NCBI GenBank assembly: GCA_030693705.1 | Contig: JAUYAB010000105.1 | Location: 1 to 60,871, forward strand | From: Ignavibacteria bacterium | GTDB lineage: Bacteria; Bacteroidota; Ignavibacteria; Ignavibacteriales; Ignavibacteriaceae | Direction: 5' to 3' | DNA: 60,871 nucleotides | Shown here: one piece after another, positions 20,601 to 28,606 of the stretch | Layout of the letters: each line of letters opens with the position of its first letter | How positions within the stretch are numbered: position 1 is the stretch's first letter | The notes under the pieces: model-generated | Told to the model about the DNA's origin: nothing | Databases searched by the model: none | The model's input: the letters and a program-made list of their open reading frames with translations, nothing else | Translations under genes and position numbers: made by a program

Positions 20601-21282
20601 CATATTTAAATAACCGGGCTTCGCGAACCCAAAGATCCATAATTCCGCCTTCGTTCACTAAGTCATCATTTACCGATTGAATAAAACATGCGTGTGGTTG
20701 CGGATGAGTATAGGCGTCTTCTGATTTTGTTAACTTTCCTGTTTGGTAATCAACATAAAAATGTCCTTGAGATGGACCCGTTATACCATAAGCCCAATGC
20801 AACCCGGTGTTAAACCACTGCGGACTGTTTGGAGCCGCCATTTGGTTTTCAAGCATAAAAACAATCTCGTTGAAGAAAGCTAAAGCATCTTCTTCTGTCT
20901 CAAAATAATTTCCCTTCCAACCCCAATACGTCCAGCAGCCTGCCAAACGTTGAAAAACTTGTTTTGCATCTCTCTCCGACACATAACGTTCTTGTTCTGA
21001 AAGTTTGGCCATTTTTTCCGTATCCGGTTCTGATGCTTGCAGCCATTCCGGAACGCCTTCTTCAGCTATTCGTTTTGTAAATTTCGGAATCCCGGCTTTG
21101 CGAAAATATTTTTGCGCAATAACATCAGCAGCTACTTGAGACCATGTAGACGGGATTAAAATGTCTTCCATCTTAAACACGGTAGAGCCGTCGGGATTTT
21201 TTATTTCTGAAATTCTTTTTTCGTAGGAAACGGAAGAAGTTTGATCTTTGTTCGATTCAGTAAAGTAACGTTTTACCTTCAT
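17695..21282 (-). CDS. nrdJ: Adenosylcobalamin-dependent (class II) ribonucleotide reductase
   Basis: Reduces ribonucleotides to deoxyribonucleotides using an adenosylcobalamin radical, independent of oxygen. The 1195-residue protein fits the long class II form. Motifs: [49 protein letters not shown], the active-site stretch [20 protein letters not shown], and [20 protein letters not shown]. The Cys-rich tail ([20 protein letters not shown]) carries the redox or Zn-binding cysteines. GAGGAG precedes the ATG. I looked for a cobalamin riboswitch and NrdR boxes upstream and found neither. It is divergent from the LiaF/LytST operon across a 285-bp region. Confidence 0.95.
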   Translation of the reverse strand: MKVKRYFTESNKDQTSSVSYEKRISEIKNPDGSTVFKMEDILIPSTWSQVAADVIAQKYFRKAGIPKFTKRIAEEGVPEWLQASEPDTEKMAKLSEQERYVSERDAKQVFQRLAGCWTYWGWKGNYFETEEDALAFFNEIVFMLENQMAAPNSPQWFNTGLHWAYGITGPSQGHFYVDYQTGKLTKSEDAYTHPQPHACFIQSVNDDLVNEGGIMDLWVREARLFKYGSGTGSNFSDIRGEGEKLSGGGKSSGLMSFLRIGDRSAGAIKSGGTTRRAAKMVCLDLDHPDILEFINWKVVEEQKVASLVAGSKALNVHLNAIIKACYDEHPENDRFNKKLNMKLQRAVIEARKAYIPNNYIDRVIHLAKLGFKSIEFPVYDVDWNSDAYATVAGQNSNNSIRINNDFMEAVMRDGEWHLYGRNEKKLAKKEGRKAKPFKTYKARELWDDIAYAAWASADPGVQYHSTINEWHTCPNSGEIRASNPCSEYMFLDDTACNLASLNLVKFYDAKKHKFNIPAFRHASRLWTIVLEISVLMAQFPSKNIAQLSYDFRTLGLGYANLGSLLMLQGIPYDSNEGFNICGSITAIMHMTAYATSAEMAKELGTFSQYEINREPMLRVIKNHRRAAYNASKNEYEKISITPIGIDPIFSPTDLLKAAREDADKALELGEKYGFRNAQVTVIAPTGTIGLVMDCDTTGVEPDFALVKFKKLAGGGYFKIINASIPPALERLGYNASQIDEIIKYGVGHGTLVAGPYINHESLKAKGFTEDALKKIEEMLPSVFEISFAFNKYTLGAEFIINKLGISDELVNSYDFDLLKSLGFSKQEIASANDYVCGTMTIEGAPFLKFEHYPVFDCANKCGKKGTRFIRPIAHIKMMSSAQPFISGAISKTINFPNQASIEDIKDAYMQSWKAGCKANALYRDGSKLSQPLNSVSDEDLEAILEEKENNDIVKVAERIIHRYIAKRRRLPDRRSGYTQKAKINGQSVYIRTGEYDNGQLGEIFIDMHREGATVRSLLNVFAIAISLGLQHGVPLEEFVDAFVFTRFDPSGIVTGNSKIKFSTSVIDYIFRELAVTYLSRHDLAHVDPTDQANAIPKNIVKKLEPEFESEEIISERVIELDKSEVPSYSYNLTTTKTKSVQKQGTSPSYSLKNKVQEAIEKGYTGDVCLECQSMTMVRNGTCLKCMTCGATSGCS

Positions 21283-21567
21283 GCGACTCCTCTTTTAGCT
21301 TTAAAATATTTGGTATATGTATTTTTCATTTTTTTTGCGGTTTTTTTAGGATTTTTTTTGTAAGAATCTCTGACACCAAACTAAAAATATTTTTGTAACG
21401 GACAAAGAAAAAATTCAAAGAAAAAAATATTTTTTTTTCTTCTTGCTTTTTAAAAATATTTTGTTCCCCTTTGTTCACCGATGTTTTTCCGCACTTCACC
21501 GATTTTTGTTTATCCGTGGGTAAAAATATTCTTATGTTTCGGTCGAAAAAACAAAATGAGGTACAAA
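21283..21567. other. Divergent promoter region nrdJ / liaF-lytST, rich in AAAAATATTTTT palindromes
   Basis: An extremely AT-rich spacer with five copies of an A4-5 TA T3-5 palindrome, at about 21303, 21383, 21422, 21452 and 21522. On the plus-strand side lies a 9-12-9 direct repeat (21474-21503, listed separately). No gene is seen. Confidence 0.55.
21474..21503 (+). promoter_or_regulatory. Candidate LytTR operator: TTCACCGAT-N12-TTCACCGAT
   Basis: Two identical 9-mers (TTCACCGAT at 21474-21482 and 21495-21503) are separated by 12 bp, ending 64 bp before the operon's first start codon. LytTR response regulators such as AgrA and ComE are known to bind two 9-bp direct repeats about 12 bp apart. 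The complement ATCGGTGAA partly fits the loose family consensus. The third gene of this operon encodes a LytTR regulator, so autoregulation is inferred. Confidence 0.5.
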
Positions 21568-22308
21568 ATGTCAGACAATCATCAACCGGCGGGAAGAGTT
21601 TTTATCGGCGCAATATTAATAATAGCCGGAGCTCTCTTTTTACTTCGAAATTTCGATTTTATAAATTTCGATGTTGCGCATGTGCTTTTTTCATTCCCTT
21701 CTGTTTTTATTTTTGTTGGAATATTGAGCGCATTGAATTCAAACAAAAAGTGGTTTGGGATAGCATTAATAGCGGTTGGAATCACTATGCACATCTCGCA
21801 CTACTATGATATCGATTTCGGCGCTTTTATTCTTCCGTTAATTCTTATCGGAGTCGGCTTTATGATCTTAGTAAAGCATAACGGACGTAAACCAAGAATT
21901 GAAATTAACGAAGTGCACGAAATACATGAGAGGCATCAAATGGGCTCGGCGGAAGAAGTTAGAGATGATAAACTTGAAGTGATCTCAATATTCGGAGGTA
22001 GTTCTAAATTTTTTGTCTCCGATGCTTTCAGAGGAGGAAACATCACCTCCATATTTGGCGGTAATGAAATAAATTTATCAGGCTGCAAGTTAGCCGAGGG
22101 TGAAAATATTATCGATGTTATAGCTATTTTTGGAGGAACTTCAATCTATATTCCGAAAGAATGGAATGTAATTGTAGATGTTTTCCCTCTCTTTGGCGGA
22201 TTTGGCACTAAAGGGAAAAGAGACCCGATGTTGGTAGTTGATAAAAACAAGACACTTAGAATTAAAGGTGTAGTAATTTTCGGCGGCGGCGAAATAAAAT
22301 TAGTTTAA
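21568..22308 (+). CDS. LiaF-like membrane protein (LiaI/LiaF transmembrane plus cell-envelope response domain)
   Basis: A 246-residue protein. Four hydrophobic segments (about 10-115) are of the LiaI-LiaF/DUF5668 kind (GAILIIAGALFLLRNF, FIFVGILSAL, FILPLILIGVGFMILV). A beta-rich C-terminal half has repeated GG-turn units (EVISIFGGSSKFF, NITSIFGGNEINL, DVIAIFGGTSIYI), as in the LiaF envelope-stress domain. In Firmicutes LiaF inhibits a neighbouring kinase; here it sits 3 nt before a LytS-type kinase gene, suggesting the same logic. ATG 21568 is chosen for GAGG 6 nt upstream; the open frame to 21481 lacks such a site. Confidence 0.82.
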   Translation: MSDNHQPAGRVFIGAILIIAGALFLLRNFDFINFDVAHVLFSFPSVFIFVGILSALNSNKKWFGIALIAVGITMHISHYYDIDFGAFILPLILIGVGFMILVKHNGRKPRIEINEVHEIHERHQMGSAEEVRDDKLEVISIFGGSSKFFVSDAFRGGNITSIFGGNEINLSGCKLAEGENIIDVIAIFGGTSIYIPKEWNVIVDVFPLFGGFGTKGKRDPMLVVDKNKTLRIKGVVIFGGGEIKLV

Positions 22309-22311
22309 CGA

Positions 22312-23355
22312 ATGAATAATAAATTAATTGGCGGTATTGCTGTTTGGCTTCTTGGAATAGCGGCTTCTTTTGCGATACTCTACCTTGGAATGAATTTAAC
22401 TATCGGATGGAGTTTGCTTGACGGATTCGTCTCGGTAACTGTTTATACCGCTTTTACTTTAAGTTTCAAATTTCAAGCGCAGTTTGTTGAGTTCCAACGG
22501 CAGAAACTTCCCCGCTTTCTTTTAACGCATCTTTTAGCGGCGCTGCTTGTTTCCGCACTTTGGGTAAGCATCATCAAAATATTTTTATTTTGGATGATCG
22601 ATCAAACCTCTTACCAAAGATTTTTTAATGAGTCGATTGCCGTTCGTATCATCATCGGGATGACGGTTTATTTTCTTATCACCGCTTTCAACTATCTTTT
22701 TCTTTATTACGATAATTATAAAGAAAAAGTTGAAAGTGAAGTTTCTCTAAAAAATCTGCTGACAGAAACAGAATTGAAAAATTTGAAATTCCAGATCAAT
22801 CCCCACTTTATTTTTAACGCATTGAATTCAATCGCTTCGCTAACGCATATCTCATCTGAAAAAGCCGCAAGCATGACGATTAAACTGGCAGATTTTATGC
22901 GCTCAACATTAACTAACACAAAACCGTTTTCAATTTTAGAAGATGAACTGAAAAACTGCCGGATGTACGTTGATATTGAAAAAATAAGATTTGGTGATAA
23001 GTTTACGTTCGAAGAAAAAATTGATGAGTCGCTTTTAAAAGAAGAAATTCCTTCGATGATCCTTCAGCCCCTTTTTGAGAACGCGATAAAATATGGAGTT
23101 TATGAAGCGATGGAAAAAGTTCAAATCCAGTTCATCGCGGAAAGGATTCCCGGTTATATTAAAATAGCAGTGGAAAATAATTTTGATTCCGGGGGTGAAA
23201 AACACAAAGGCGAAGGAATCGGTTTAACCAATATTAACAAGCGGATGCAGATGCTTTATAACCAAAATGATTTAATTAAAATAGAAAAAGAAGAAAATAT
23301 TTTTCGCGTTATGCTCTTTTTCCCACTAAAAGAATTTGTCGTCAATGAAACCTAA
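22312..23355 (+). CDS. LytS-type sensor histidine kinase
   Basis: A 347-residue membrane kinase with four hydrophobic segments in residues 1-135, followed by the His_kinase (LytS/YehU) domain. The phospho-acceptor motif FQINPHFIFNALNSIA has His165. The C-terminal ATPase shows LQPLFENAIKYG and GEGIGLTNINKRM. It overlaps the LytTR regulator gene by 11 nt and follows the LiaF-like gene by 3 nt, forming a three-gene signalling operon. Ligand unknown; envelope stress is inferred from the LiaF neighbour. Confidence 0.9.
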   Translation: MNNKLIGGIAVWLLGIAASFAILYLGMNLTIGWSLLDGFVSVTVYTAFTLSFKFQAQFVEFQRQKLPRFLLTHLLAALLVSALWVSIIKIFLFWMIDQTSYQRFFNESIAVRIIIGMTVYFLITAFNYLFLYYDNYKEKVESEVSLKNLLTETELKNLKFQINPHFIFNALNSIASLTHISSEKAASMTIKLADFMRSTLTNTKPFSILEDELKNCRMYVDIEKIRFGDKFTFEEKIDESLLKEEIPSMILQPLFENAIKYGVYEAMEKVQIQFIAERIPGYIKIAVENNFDSGGEKHKGEGIGLTNINKRMQMLYNQNDLIKIEKEENIFRVMLFFPLKEFVVNET

Positions 23356-24094
23356 ATATCGAGTAATAATAATTGATGACGAATCGTTAGCGCGCCAACT
23401 TGTACGAAAATATCTTGAAGAATTCTCTGAGATTGAGGTGATCGCCGAATGTGAAAACGGTTTCGAAGGAATAAAAGTAATTCAAGAGAAAAAGCCGGAC
23501 TTTATTTTCCTTGATATCCAGATGCCGAAACTTAGCGGATTTGAAATGTTAGAACTTCTTGAAAATCCCCCGGAGATCATTTTCACCACCGCTTACGATC
23601 AGTATGCAATTAAAGCGTTTGAACTGAATGCGGTTGATTATCTTTTAAAACCATTTTCCTTTGAACGCTTCAAAAGTGCAGTAACGAAAACTTTAGAAAA
23701 AATTTCAAACGAAAAACATTCTCCTATTTCATATGAGGTTTTGCTTTCTTCTAAAAACTCAAACGAAAAACTTGACAAAATATTAATCAAGGATGGTTCA
23801 AAAATTCATGTTATCCCTTTAGAGGAAGTTGAATTAATTGAAGCCCAGGATGATTATGTTTACATACACACAAGTAAAACCAAACATCTAAAACAAAAAA
23901 CGATGAAGTATTTTGAAGAGCATTTTGATCAAACGGATTTTATCAGAATTCACCGATCTTATATTGTAGCTTCCAAATCAATCAAACAAATTGAACTGTT
24001 GGAGAAAGAATCATATCAAGTTACACTTCTGAACGGCAAAAAACTTCCGGTCAGCAAATCGGGGTATCAAAAATTAAAAGAGCTCTTCAAGTAA
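23345..24094 (+). CDS. LytTR-family response regulator
   Basis: A 249-residue regulator: receiver domain with DDE at 11-13, phospho-acceptor Asp57 in FLDIQMP and Lys in LLKPF, followed by a LytTR DNA-binding domain (VIPLEEVELIEAQDDYVYIH, then FIRIHRSYIV). ATG 23345 is used; an in-frame TTG lies 9 nt upstream. It is the cognate partner of the overlapping LytS-type kinase gene. A 9-12-9 direct repeat upstream of the operon has LytTR-site geometry. Confidence 0.92.
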   Translation: MKPKYRVIIIDDESLARQLVRKYLEEFSEIEVIAECENGFEGIKVIQEKKPDFIFLDIQMPKLSGFEMLELLENPPEIIFTTAYDQYAIKAFELNAVDYLLKPFSFERFKSAVTKTLEKISNEKHSPISYEVLLSSKNSNEKLDKILIKDGSKIHVIPLEEVELIEAQDDYVYIHTSKTKHLKQKTMKYFEEHFDQTDFIRIHRSYIVASKSIKQIELLEKESYQVTLLNGKKLPVSKSGYQKLKELFK

Positions 24095-24101
24095 TTTCAG
24101 A

Positions 24102-24132
24102 TTGAAACTCTTTCTACTTCTTTCTATATTTG
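24102..24132 (+). promoter_or_regulatory. Bacteroidota-type primary sigma promoter
   Basis: TTG at 24102-24104 and TATATTTG at 24125-24132 are separated by 20 bp. This matches the known Bacteroidota -33/-7 pattern (TTTG, 19-21 bp, TAnnTTTG). Transcription would start about 5-8 nt further on, giving a very short leader to the ATG at 24154. Confidence 0.75.
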
Positions 24133-24153
24133 CATCAACTTTTTGAGGAAACA

Positions 24154-25704
24154 ATGCAGTTGGAAAAAGATCTTCAGTCGATACAGGAAGCTCGCGAATT
24201 AGCACGCAAAGCAAAAGAAGCGCAGCTTGAGTTCAAACATTACACACAGGAACAAGTTGATAAAATAGTTAAAGCAATGGCAGACGCCGGTTATCAGAAC
24301 GCCGAACGGCTTGCAAAGATGGCTTGCGATGAAAGCGGTTTTGGTAAATACGAAGATAAAATAACTAAAAATCGATTTGGAACTAAGAATGTTTACGACT
24401 CGATCAAAGATCTAAAAACAGTTGGAGTGATCGAAAGTCTTAACAAAGGAAAAGTTTTAAAAATAGCAGAACCAATGGGCGTTGTTGCAGCGCTTGTTCC
24501 CTCCACTAATCCAACATCAACGGCAATGTTTAAAGCAATAATTTCTTTGAAATGTAGAAACGGAATTGTTGCAAGTCCTCACCCGCGAACAAGAAATTGC
24601 ACTGCTGAAGCTTTACGCATTCTCTCCGATGCCGCTGAAAAAGCAGGCGCACCAAAAGGATTGATCCAATGTATGAGCAATCCAACTATAGAAGGAACGG
24701 ATGCGTTGATGCACGATAATAATATTGCTGTTATTCTTGCAACCGGAAGCAATCCGATGGTAAAAGCTGCGTACAGTTCAGGAACACCCGCTTATGGAGT
24801 TGGTTCGGGAAATGTTCCTTCGTTTATTGAACGAACTGCAAATTATAAAAAAGCTGTTGCCGATATTGTTTACGGAACTACTTTTGATAACGGAACACTC
24901 TGCTCATCCGAGCAAGCGATGATAGTTGACAGACCTTTAAAAGACAAAGTAATTGAAGAATCAAAACGGCAAGGCTGCTACTTTGTAAATGAAGAAGAAA
25001 AAACAAAACTCGGTAAAGCAATATTAAAAGATGGAAGAATTAATCCCGATATAGTTGGAAAACCTGCATCGTGGATTGCAAATTATACCGGGTTTTCTGT
25101 TCCCGATTCAACAAAAGTTTTAGTTGCAGAGTGCACAACGGTAGGAAAACAAGAACCTCTTTCGTATGAAAAACTCTCACCAATTTTAGCATTCTACACC
25201 GTTGACGGCTGGCTTGAAGGCTGCCACAGATGTATTGAACTTTTGCAGTTTGGCGGAGTTGGACACACAATGTCAATCCACAGCAACGATAACGAAATTA
25301 TTATGAAGTTCGCACTGGAAAAACCGGCATTCAGAATTTTGGTAAACACCGTTGCATCGCTTGGCGCGGTTGGATTTACTACTTCTCTCCTTCCTTCTTT
25401 AACACTTGGACCCGGAACCTGGGGCGGCTCGATCATTTCAGAAAATGTTTCTGCAAAACACCTGATGAACATAAAATATCTTGCGTTTGAAACGAATCCT
25501 ATTAACAGTGGCAAAACTTCATCTTCTTTTACGCAACAAGGCGGAAGTTTTATTCAAGAGATAGAAGATCGTTTGAGAGCCCGTGCAGGAAATCCGGCTG
25601 TAAACCAAAATTACAATACTGAAAAGAAAGCCAAACAAACTGAATACGGCGCAGGAATAAGCGAAGAGCAGATAATGAAGATTATTAAAGAGTTTAAGGT
25701 GTAG
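24154..25704 (+). CDS. CoA-acylating aldehyde dehydrogenase (EutE / AdhE N-domain / sulfoacetaldehyde-type)
   Basis: A 516-residue NAD(P)-dependent enzyme interconverting an aldehyde and its acyl-CoA. Family motifs: EPMGVVAALVPSTNPTSTAMFKA, written here in two parts (EPMGVVAALVPS and TNPTSTAMFKA), SPHPR (CoA/NAD region), and catalytic Cys250 in DNGTLCSSEQ. VGSGNVPSFIE and GGVGHTMSIHS are typical of the acylating clade. GAGG lies 5 nt before ATG 24154, and a good promoter is just upstream, so it is transcribed alone. No microcompartment genes are nearby. The physiological aldehyde (acetaldehyde, sulfoacetaldehyde or other) cannot be told from sequence. Confidence 0.88.
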   Translation: MQLEKDLQSIQEARELARKAKEAQLEFKHYTQEQVDKIVKAMADAGYQNAERLAKMACDESGFGKYEDKITKNRFGTKNVYDSIKDLKTVGVIESLNKGKVLKIAEPMGVVAALVPSTNPTSTAMFKAIISLKCRNGIVASPHPRTRNCTAEALRILSDAAEKAGAPKGLIQCMSNPTIEGTDALMHDNNIAVILATGSNPMVKAAYSSGTPAYGVGSGNVPSFIERTANYKKAVADIVYGTTFDNGTLCSSEQAMIVDRPLKDKVIEESKRQGCYFVNEEEKTKLGKAILKDGRINPDIVGKPASWIANYTGFSVPDSTKVLVAECTTVGKQEPLSYEKLSPILAFYTVDGWLEGCHRCIELLQFGGVGHTMSIHSNDNEIIMKFALEKPAFRILVNTVASLGAVGFTTSLLPSLTLGPGTWGGSIISENVSAKHLMNIKYLAFETNPINSGKTSSSFTQQGGSFIQEIEDRLRARAGNPAVNQNYNTEKKAKQTEYGAGISEEQIMKIIKEFKV

Positions 25705-25716
25705 TTTTCAGTTATC

Positions 25717-25746
25717 TCAGCCATAGGCTGATCCGCCTTTGGCGGA
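25717..25746. repeat. Two adjacent 15-bp REP-like palindromes
   Basis: TCAGCC ATA GGCTGA (25717-25731) abuts TCCGCC TTT GGCGGA (25732-25746), 13 nt after the aldehyde dehydrogenase stop. Each is a perfect 6-bp stem with a 3-nt centre. The same form recurs at 26705, 26747, 31280, 50675 and inside the gene at 40221. Confidence 0.75.
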
Positions 25747-25836
25747 AGTCCTCAGTAGTCAGTATTTTGAGCGAAGATAATTAACGATGACTGACTGCGT
25801 AAAAGCAAGAATATTAAACGGTTAAAAAAGTATAAC

Positions 25837-25868
25837 TGAATGGATGAATGAAAATGAATGGATGAATG
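25837..25868. repeat. ATGA/TGAATG short tandem tract
   Basis: Eight-to-twelve-base units TGAATGGATGAATG occur twice, separated by AAAA. A similar tract lies at 43112-43153. Confidence 0.6.
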
Positions 25869-25966
25869 TTTTTCATTTAATCATGCAGCCGTAGCGCGGC
25901 GAAGCCGGCAACCAAAGTTTTTCAAGTGTCAACCTCCATATTTGCACAAATCTCTACTAATTTTTC

Positions 25967-26061
25967 CTTTGCGAACGTTGCGTCTTCTTTTGCGAACGTT
26001 GCGAGAAACCTCTTCTCTTTTTTTCTCGCCAAGTTCGCCACGAACCGCAACGATCGCAAAG
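25967..26061. repeat. CTTTGCG direct and inverted repeats
   Basis: CTTTGCGAACGTTGCG (25967-25982) is followed exactly 21 bp later by a second copy (TTTGCGAACGTTGCG, 25989-26003). Both are complementary, with one mismatch, to CGCAACGATCGCAAAG at 26046-26061. The block leads directly into the 21-bp array. Confidence 0.7.
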
Positions 26062-26065
26062 AATT

Positions 26066-26520
26066 CTTTCCCTTAAGGGAAAATGAAATACCTCTAAGGC
26101 AAAAATGATTTGCCCTAAGGAAAAACTAATTTCCCCTAAAGAAAAAGAAAAATGCCGCAAGGGAAAAAAGAAATACCGTAAAGGTGAAATGAAATCCCCT
26201 ACATGGGAAATGCTTTTCCCTACATTCCAAACCATTTTCCTTAAGGAGGAAGAAAAATTCCCAAAGGAGACAAGGAAATCCCTTAAGGCAAAAAGATTTC
26301 TCCAAGGATAAATGAAAATACCCTAAGGGAAAAAGGAAATACCGTAAGGAAAAGTTAAGTTCCCCTAAGGAGAAAGTGCTCTCCCCAACGTCAATTTACG
26401 TTTGCCCAAAAGAGAAATGAAAATTCCGTAAGGAAAAAATAATTTCCCCGAAGGAGAAAGAGAAAATCCCTTGGGGAAAAACGATTTCCCTTAAGGCAAA
26501 ATGATTTTTCCCTCACATAA
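26066..26520. repeat. Array A: about 22 degenerate palindromic units with 21-bp period
   Basis: Units centre on an imperfect palindrome of the type TTTCCCTTAAGGGAAA followed by AANNAAA. The TAAGG core recurs at 26074, 26095, 26116, 26137, 26158, 26179, 26200, 26221, 26242, 26263 and 26284, always 21 bp apart. After a shift of about 2 bp it continues at 26303, 26324, 26345, 26366, then about 26386, 26407, 26429, 26450, 26471 and 26492, and a last degenerate unit. Units vary in sequence but almost never in length. Either strand, translated, gives a 7-residue pattern interrupted by stops, so I treat it as noncoding. Confidence 0.85.
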
Positions 26521-26641
26521 AGTGTGAAAATGGGGTAATAACGAAGAAAACCAGGAAGTAACCGATTTCCCATGGCTAAAACCGCGGGAAACTGAAAGAA
26601 ACAATAATTTTATTAAAGGATTTATAGATTGCGGAGTTAAT

Positions 26642-26772
26642 CTTTCGTGTAACTTCGTGCCTTCTTCGTGCAACTTCGTGTAACCAAATTCTTTCACGAA
26701 CCTGTCAGCCTTTGGCTGAGGAACACGAAGTTTTTTCACGAACTTGTCTGCCTTTGGCAGAGAAACGCGAAG
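26642..26772. repeat. CTTCGTG/CACGAAG repeats with two embedded palindromes
   Basis: Three CTTCGTG words plus one TTTCGTG at 26642-26685 are followed by inverted CACGAAC/CACGAAG words. A unit of about 42 bp is tandemly repeated twice: TTTCACGAAC, then a palindrome (TCAGCC TTT GGCTGA at 26705-26719; TCTGCC TTT GGCAGA at 26747-26761), then GAGRAAC and CGAAG. The whole block could fold into a long stem. Confidence 0.7.
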
Positions 26773-27127
26773 TGAGGAGCAAAAATAATTTATTTGATAA
26801 ATTGGAAATATGTAAGGATATCCTTAGGTTTGTCCATAATAATTATTGAGAGATGAGGCACTTTATTTCTTCATTAGTTTTACATAGAAAAACATTACCG
26901 AACGGGGTAAATGATGCGTTACCCTCTCCCCTTTTATTCCCTACAAAGAACAAAACAACAAAAGAATTTTACGTAAAAGTAGATAACTATTTTTTAACAA
27001 AGCAAAAGTTTGATGGTTTGTTAGAATAAGAAACGAATTGAACTACATAATTACACCTGCATATAGGTATGTATTACCAAATAAATAATTCAATGCAGGG
27101 GAGTAATATTTAGACAACAAGTGAGAT

Positions 27128-28411
27128 ATGGGACCTACGATAATTTTAGATAAATCCATTTTACAAGCCCTTTCAAAAAAAGAATTGATAGTTCTTAATA
27201 AACTGTATTATGTTAATGTTCCGCCGATTTTACCAATTGAGATTCTAGCTGACCTAAAAAAAGTTAAAGACACTGAAGCTATTAATGAAAAAACTGTAAT
27301 CGAAATATCTAATAAACTCATTCAAAAAGACAATGCGTTCAATGTTCATTATACTAATGTAATTATATCATCATTATTGGGTATAAATTACACAAATGAG
27401 AGAAGGACAATTGTTAGAGCTAAATCAAAAGTTAAAGATGAAAACGGTGAAGCTGGATATCTTCTTGAAGAAAGTGATGAAGAAATGGCGGTTAAAGAAT
27501 GGCAAAAAGGGAATTTTAGTGAAACTGAAAAAATACTTGCCGCGCAATGGCGTAATTATGTAAAGCAGATTGATCTTCAAAAGGTAAAGAAAGAATGGTC
27601 TGGCGTTAAAGCCAAAGTCCCTGAATGCAAGAGTTTTTCTTCATTACTTTCTTTAACCGACAATTTTTTAGCTAATATTCCAATGCAAAAGGAATTATTA
27701 TTTACCTTTTTAGAAGGTCTAAATTTGGATCAACAGCTCTCAAGCAAAATATTTTATCGTTGGGAGTCAGAAAATTTTAAATCCATAAAAGACTTTGCGC
27801 CATACTTTTATTTTGTAAATAGAATTGAAACAGCATTTCATATTGGATTAGTATACAATTTAGTGTCTTCTAAAATTTCCGATAAAGCATTAATTGATAT
27901 GCAATATCTCTATTATTTACCCTTTTGTAATATCTTTTCTTCAAAGGATAATTTTCATAAAGATTTTGGGGTTAAATTTCTATTTGAAGATCAAACTTTT
28001 GTTGATGGTGTTGATTTAAAAGCTGATCTGGCCAATATCATAAGTCAACTAGAAAGTGAGGATACTGAATTAAAGTTTGACTGGAGTGAAAAATTTTATG
28101 TAGAACCACCTGATGATGAAAAGTCTATTACTTATAGAATGTGGAAAAAATATATTCCGGCTTGGCATCCTTCGTGGTTTTACCAGAAATCAAATTATCC
28201 ACAAAAGGATGAAAAATTGTCCTCGGAATTAACTGAGAGAGTTAGAAAATTTGAGAAGATAGACTTTGATCCTTTTGAAAAATTTAATGATAAGGAAACC
28301 GATTTTATTACTAAAATAAGTTATATAACATTAGCCGATCAATGTCCGTGTGGAAGTGGCAAAAAGTTTGGAGAATGCTGTTATTCGGTAGACATGAAGC
28401 CAGATGCTTAA
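27128..28411 (+). CDS. PIN-like domain protein with C-terminal SEC-C zinc motif (cassette 1)
   Basis: A 427-residue protein. The N-terminus (TIILDKSILQALS, then VPPILPIEILADL) carries the Asp and Glu positions of a PIN-like ribonuclease fold. DMQYLYYLPFCNIFSSKDNF near residues 258-277 reads as the distal acidic strand, with a long helical insertion between. The C-terminus holds CPCGSGKKFGECC, a SEC-C zinc-binding motif. No known name; an RNA-targeting toxin or defence role is inference from the fold and from the cassette setting. Its TAA stop lies inside the R'' box (GCTTAAC) of the following attC site, a common arrangement in integron cassettes. Only a weak ribosome site (GTGAG) precedes the ATG. 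Confidence 0.7.
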   Translation: MGPTIILDKSILQALSKKELIVLNKLYYVNVPPILPIEILADLKKVKDTEAINEKTVIEISNKLIQKDNAFNVHYTNVIISSLLGINYTNERRTIVRAKSKVKDENGEAGYLLEESDEEMAVKEWQKGNFSETEKILAAQWRNYVKQIDLQKVKKEWSGVKAKVPECKSFSSLLSLTDNFLANIPMQKELLFTFLEGLNLDQQLSSKIFYRWESENFKSIKDFAPYFYFVNRIETAFHIGLVYNLVSSKISDKALIDMQYLYYLPFCNIFSSKDNFHKDFGVKFLFEDQTFVDGVDLKADLANIISQLESEDTELKFDWSEKFYVEPPDDEKSITYRMWKKYIPAWHPSWFYQKSNYPQKDEKLSSELTERVRKFEKIDFDPFEKFNDKETDFITKISYITLADQCPCGSGKKFGECCYSVDMKPDA

Positions 28412-28595
28412 CAAGTTCTTCAAGACTAACCGCTTCTATTGAATCGGGCGTAGAGAAGTTTTCGGGTTTGTTTTTCCAAAGTTTGTTGTTCTTAAAAGTG
28501 TGATTTAAATACAAAACTGATATTAAAAATAAAGTTGCGTTGATATTTCCGTCTTTGCATTTATTGGCGGCGGGCTTAACGCAATGTCGTTATAC
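28406..28595 (+). mobile_element. attC: attC-like recombination site 1
   Basis: It starts with R'' GCTTAAC (28406-28412, containing the stop of cassette 1) followed by AAGTTCTTCAAG, close to the left arm of classic attC sites. It ends GGGCTTAACGCAATGTC then GTTATAC (28589-28595). The predicted crossover is between G28589 and T28590. At 190 bp it is long for an attC, with a variable middle. The cassette that begins here (GTTATACCG) carries the complementary R'' (GTATAAC) at its far end. Confidence 0.72.
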
Positions 28596-28606
28596 CGTAA
28601 GAATTT

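Larger units (their letters stand above)
25705..27127. other. 1.4-kb gene-free repeat-rich region
   Basis: No convincing gene; the open frames are short and fall on repeats. In order it contains a double REP-like palindrome, an ATGAATG-type tract, a CTTTGCG inverted repeat, an array of about 22 palindromic units at 21-bp spacing, CTTCGTG repeats with two more palindromes, then about 350 bp of plain AT-rich sequence leading into the cassette array. Each block is listed separately. Confidence 0.7.

Noticed and set aside
21283-21473. Cobalamin riboswitch or NrdR box upstream of nrdJ
   Set aside because: No B12-box-like conserved element or adequate structure, and no ACAC-TATAT-GTGT pair. Only AT-rich palindromes are seen.
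25957-26311. Open frames over array A (68 and 92 codons)
   Set aside because: Same reason as array B; they start and end within repeat units and are not conserved between the units.
26066-26520. CRISPR array
   Set aside because: There is no alternation of constant repeats and unique spacers. The units are contiguous degenerate palindromes of 21 bp, and no cas genes are present.
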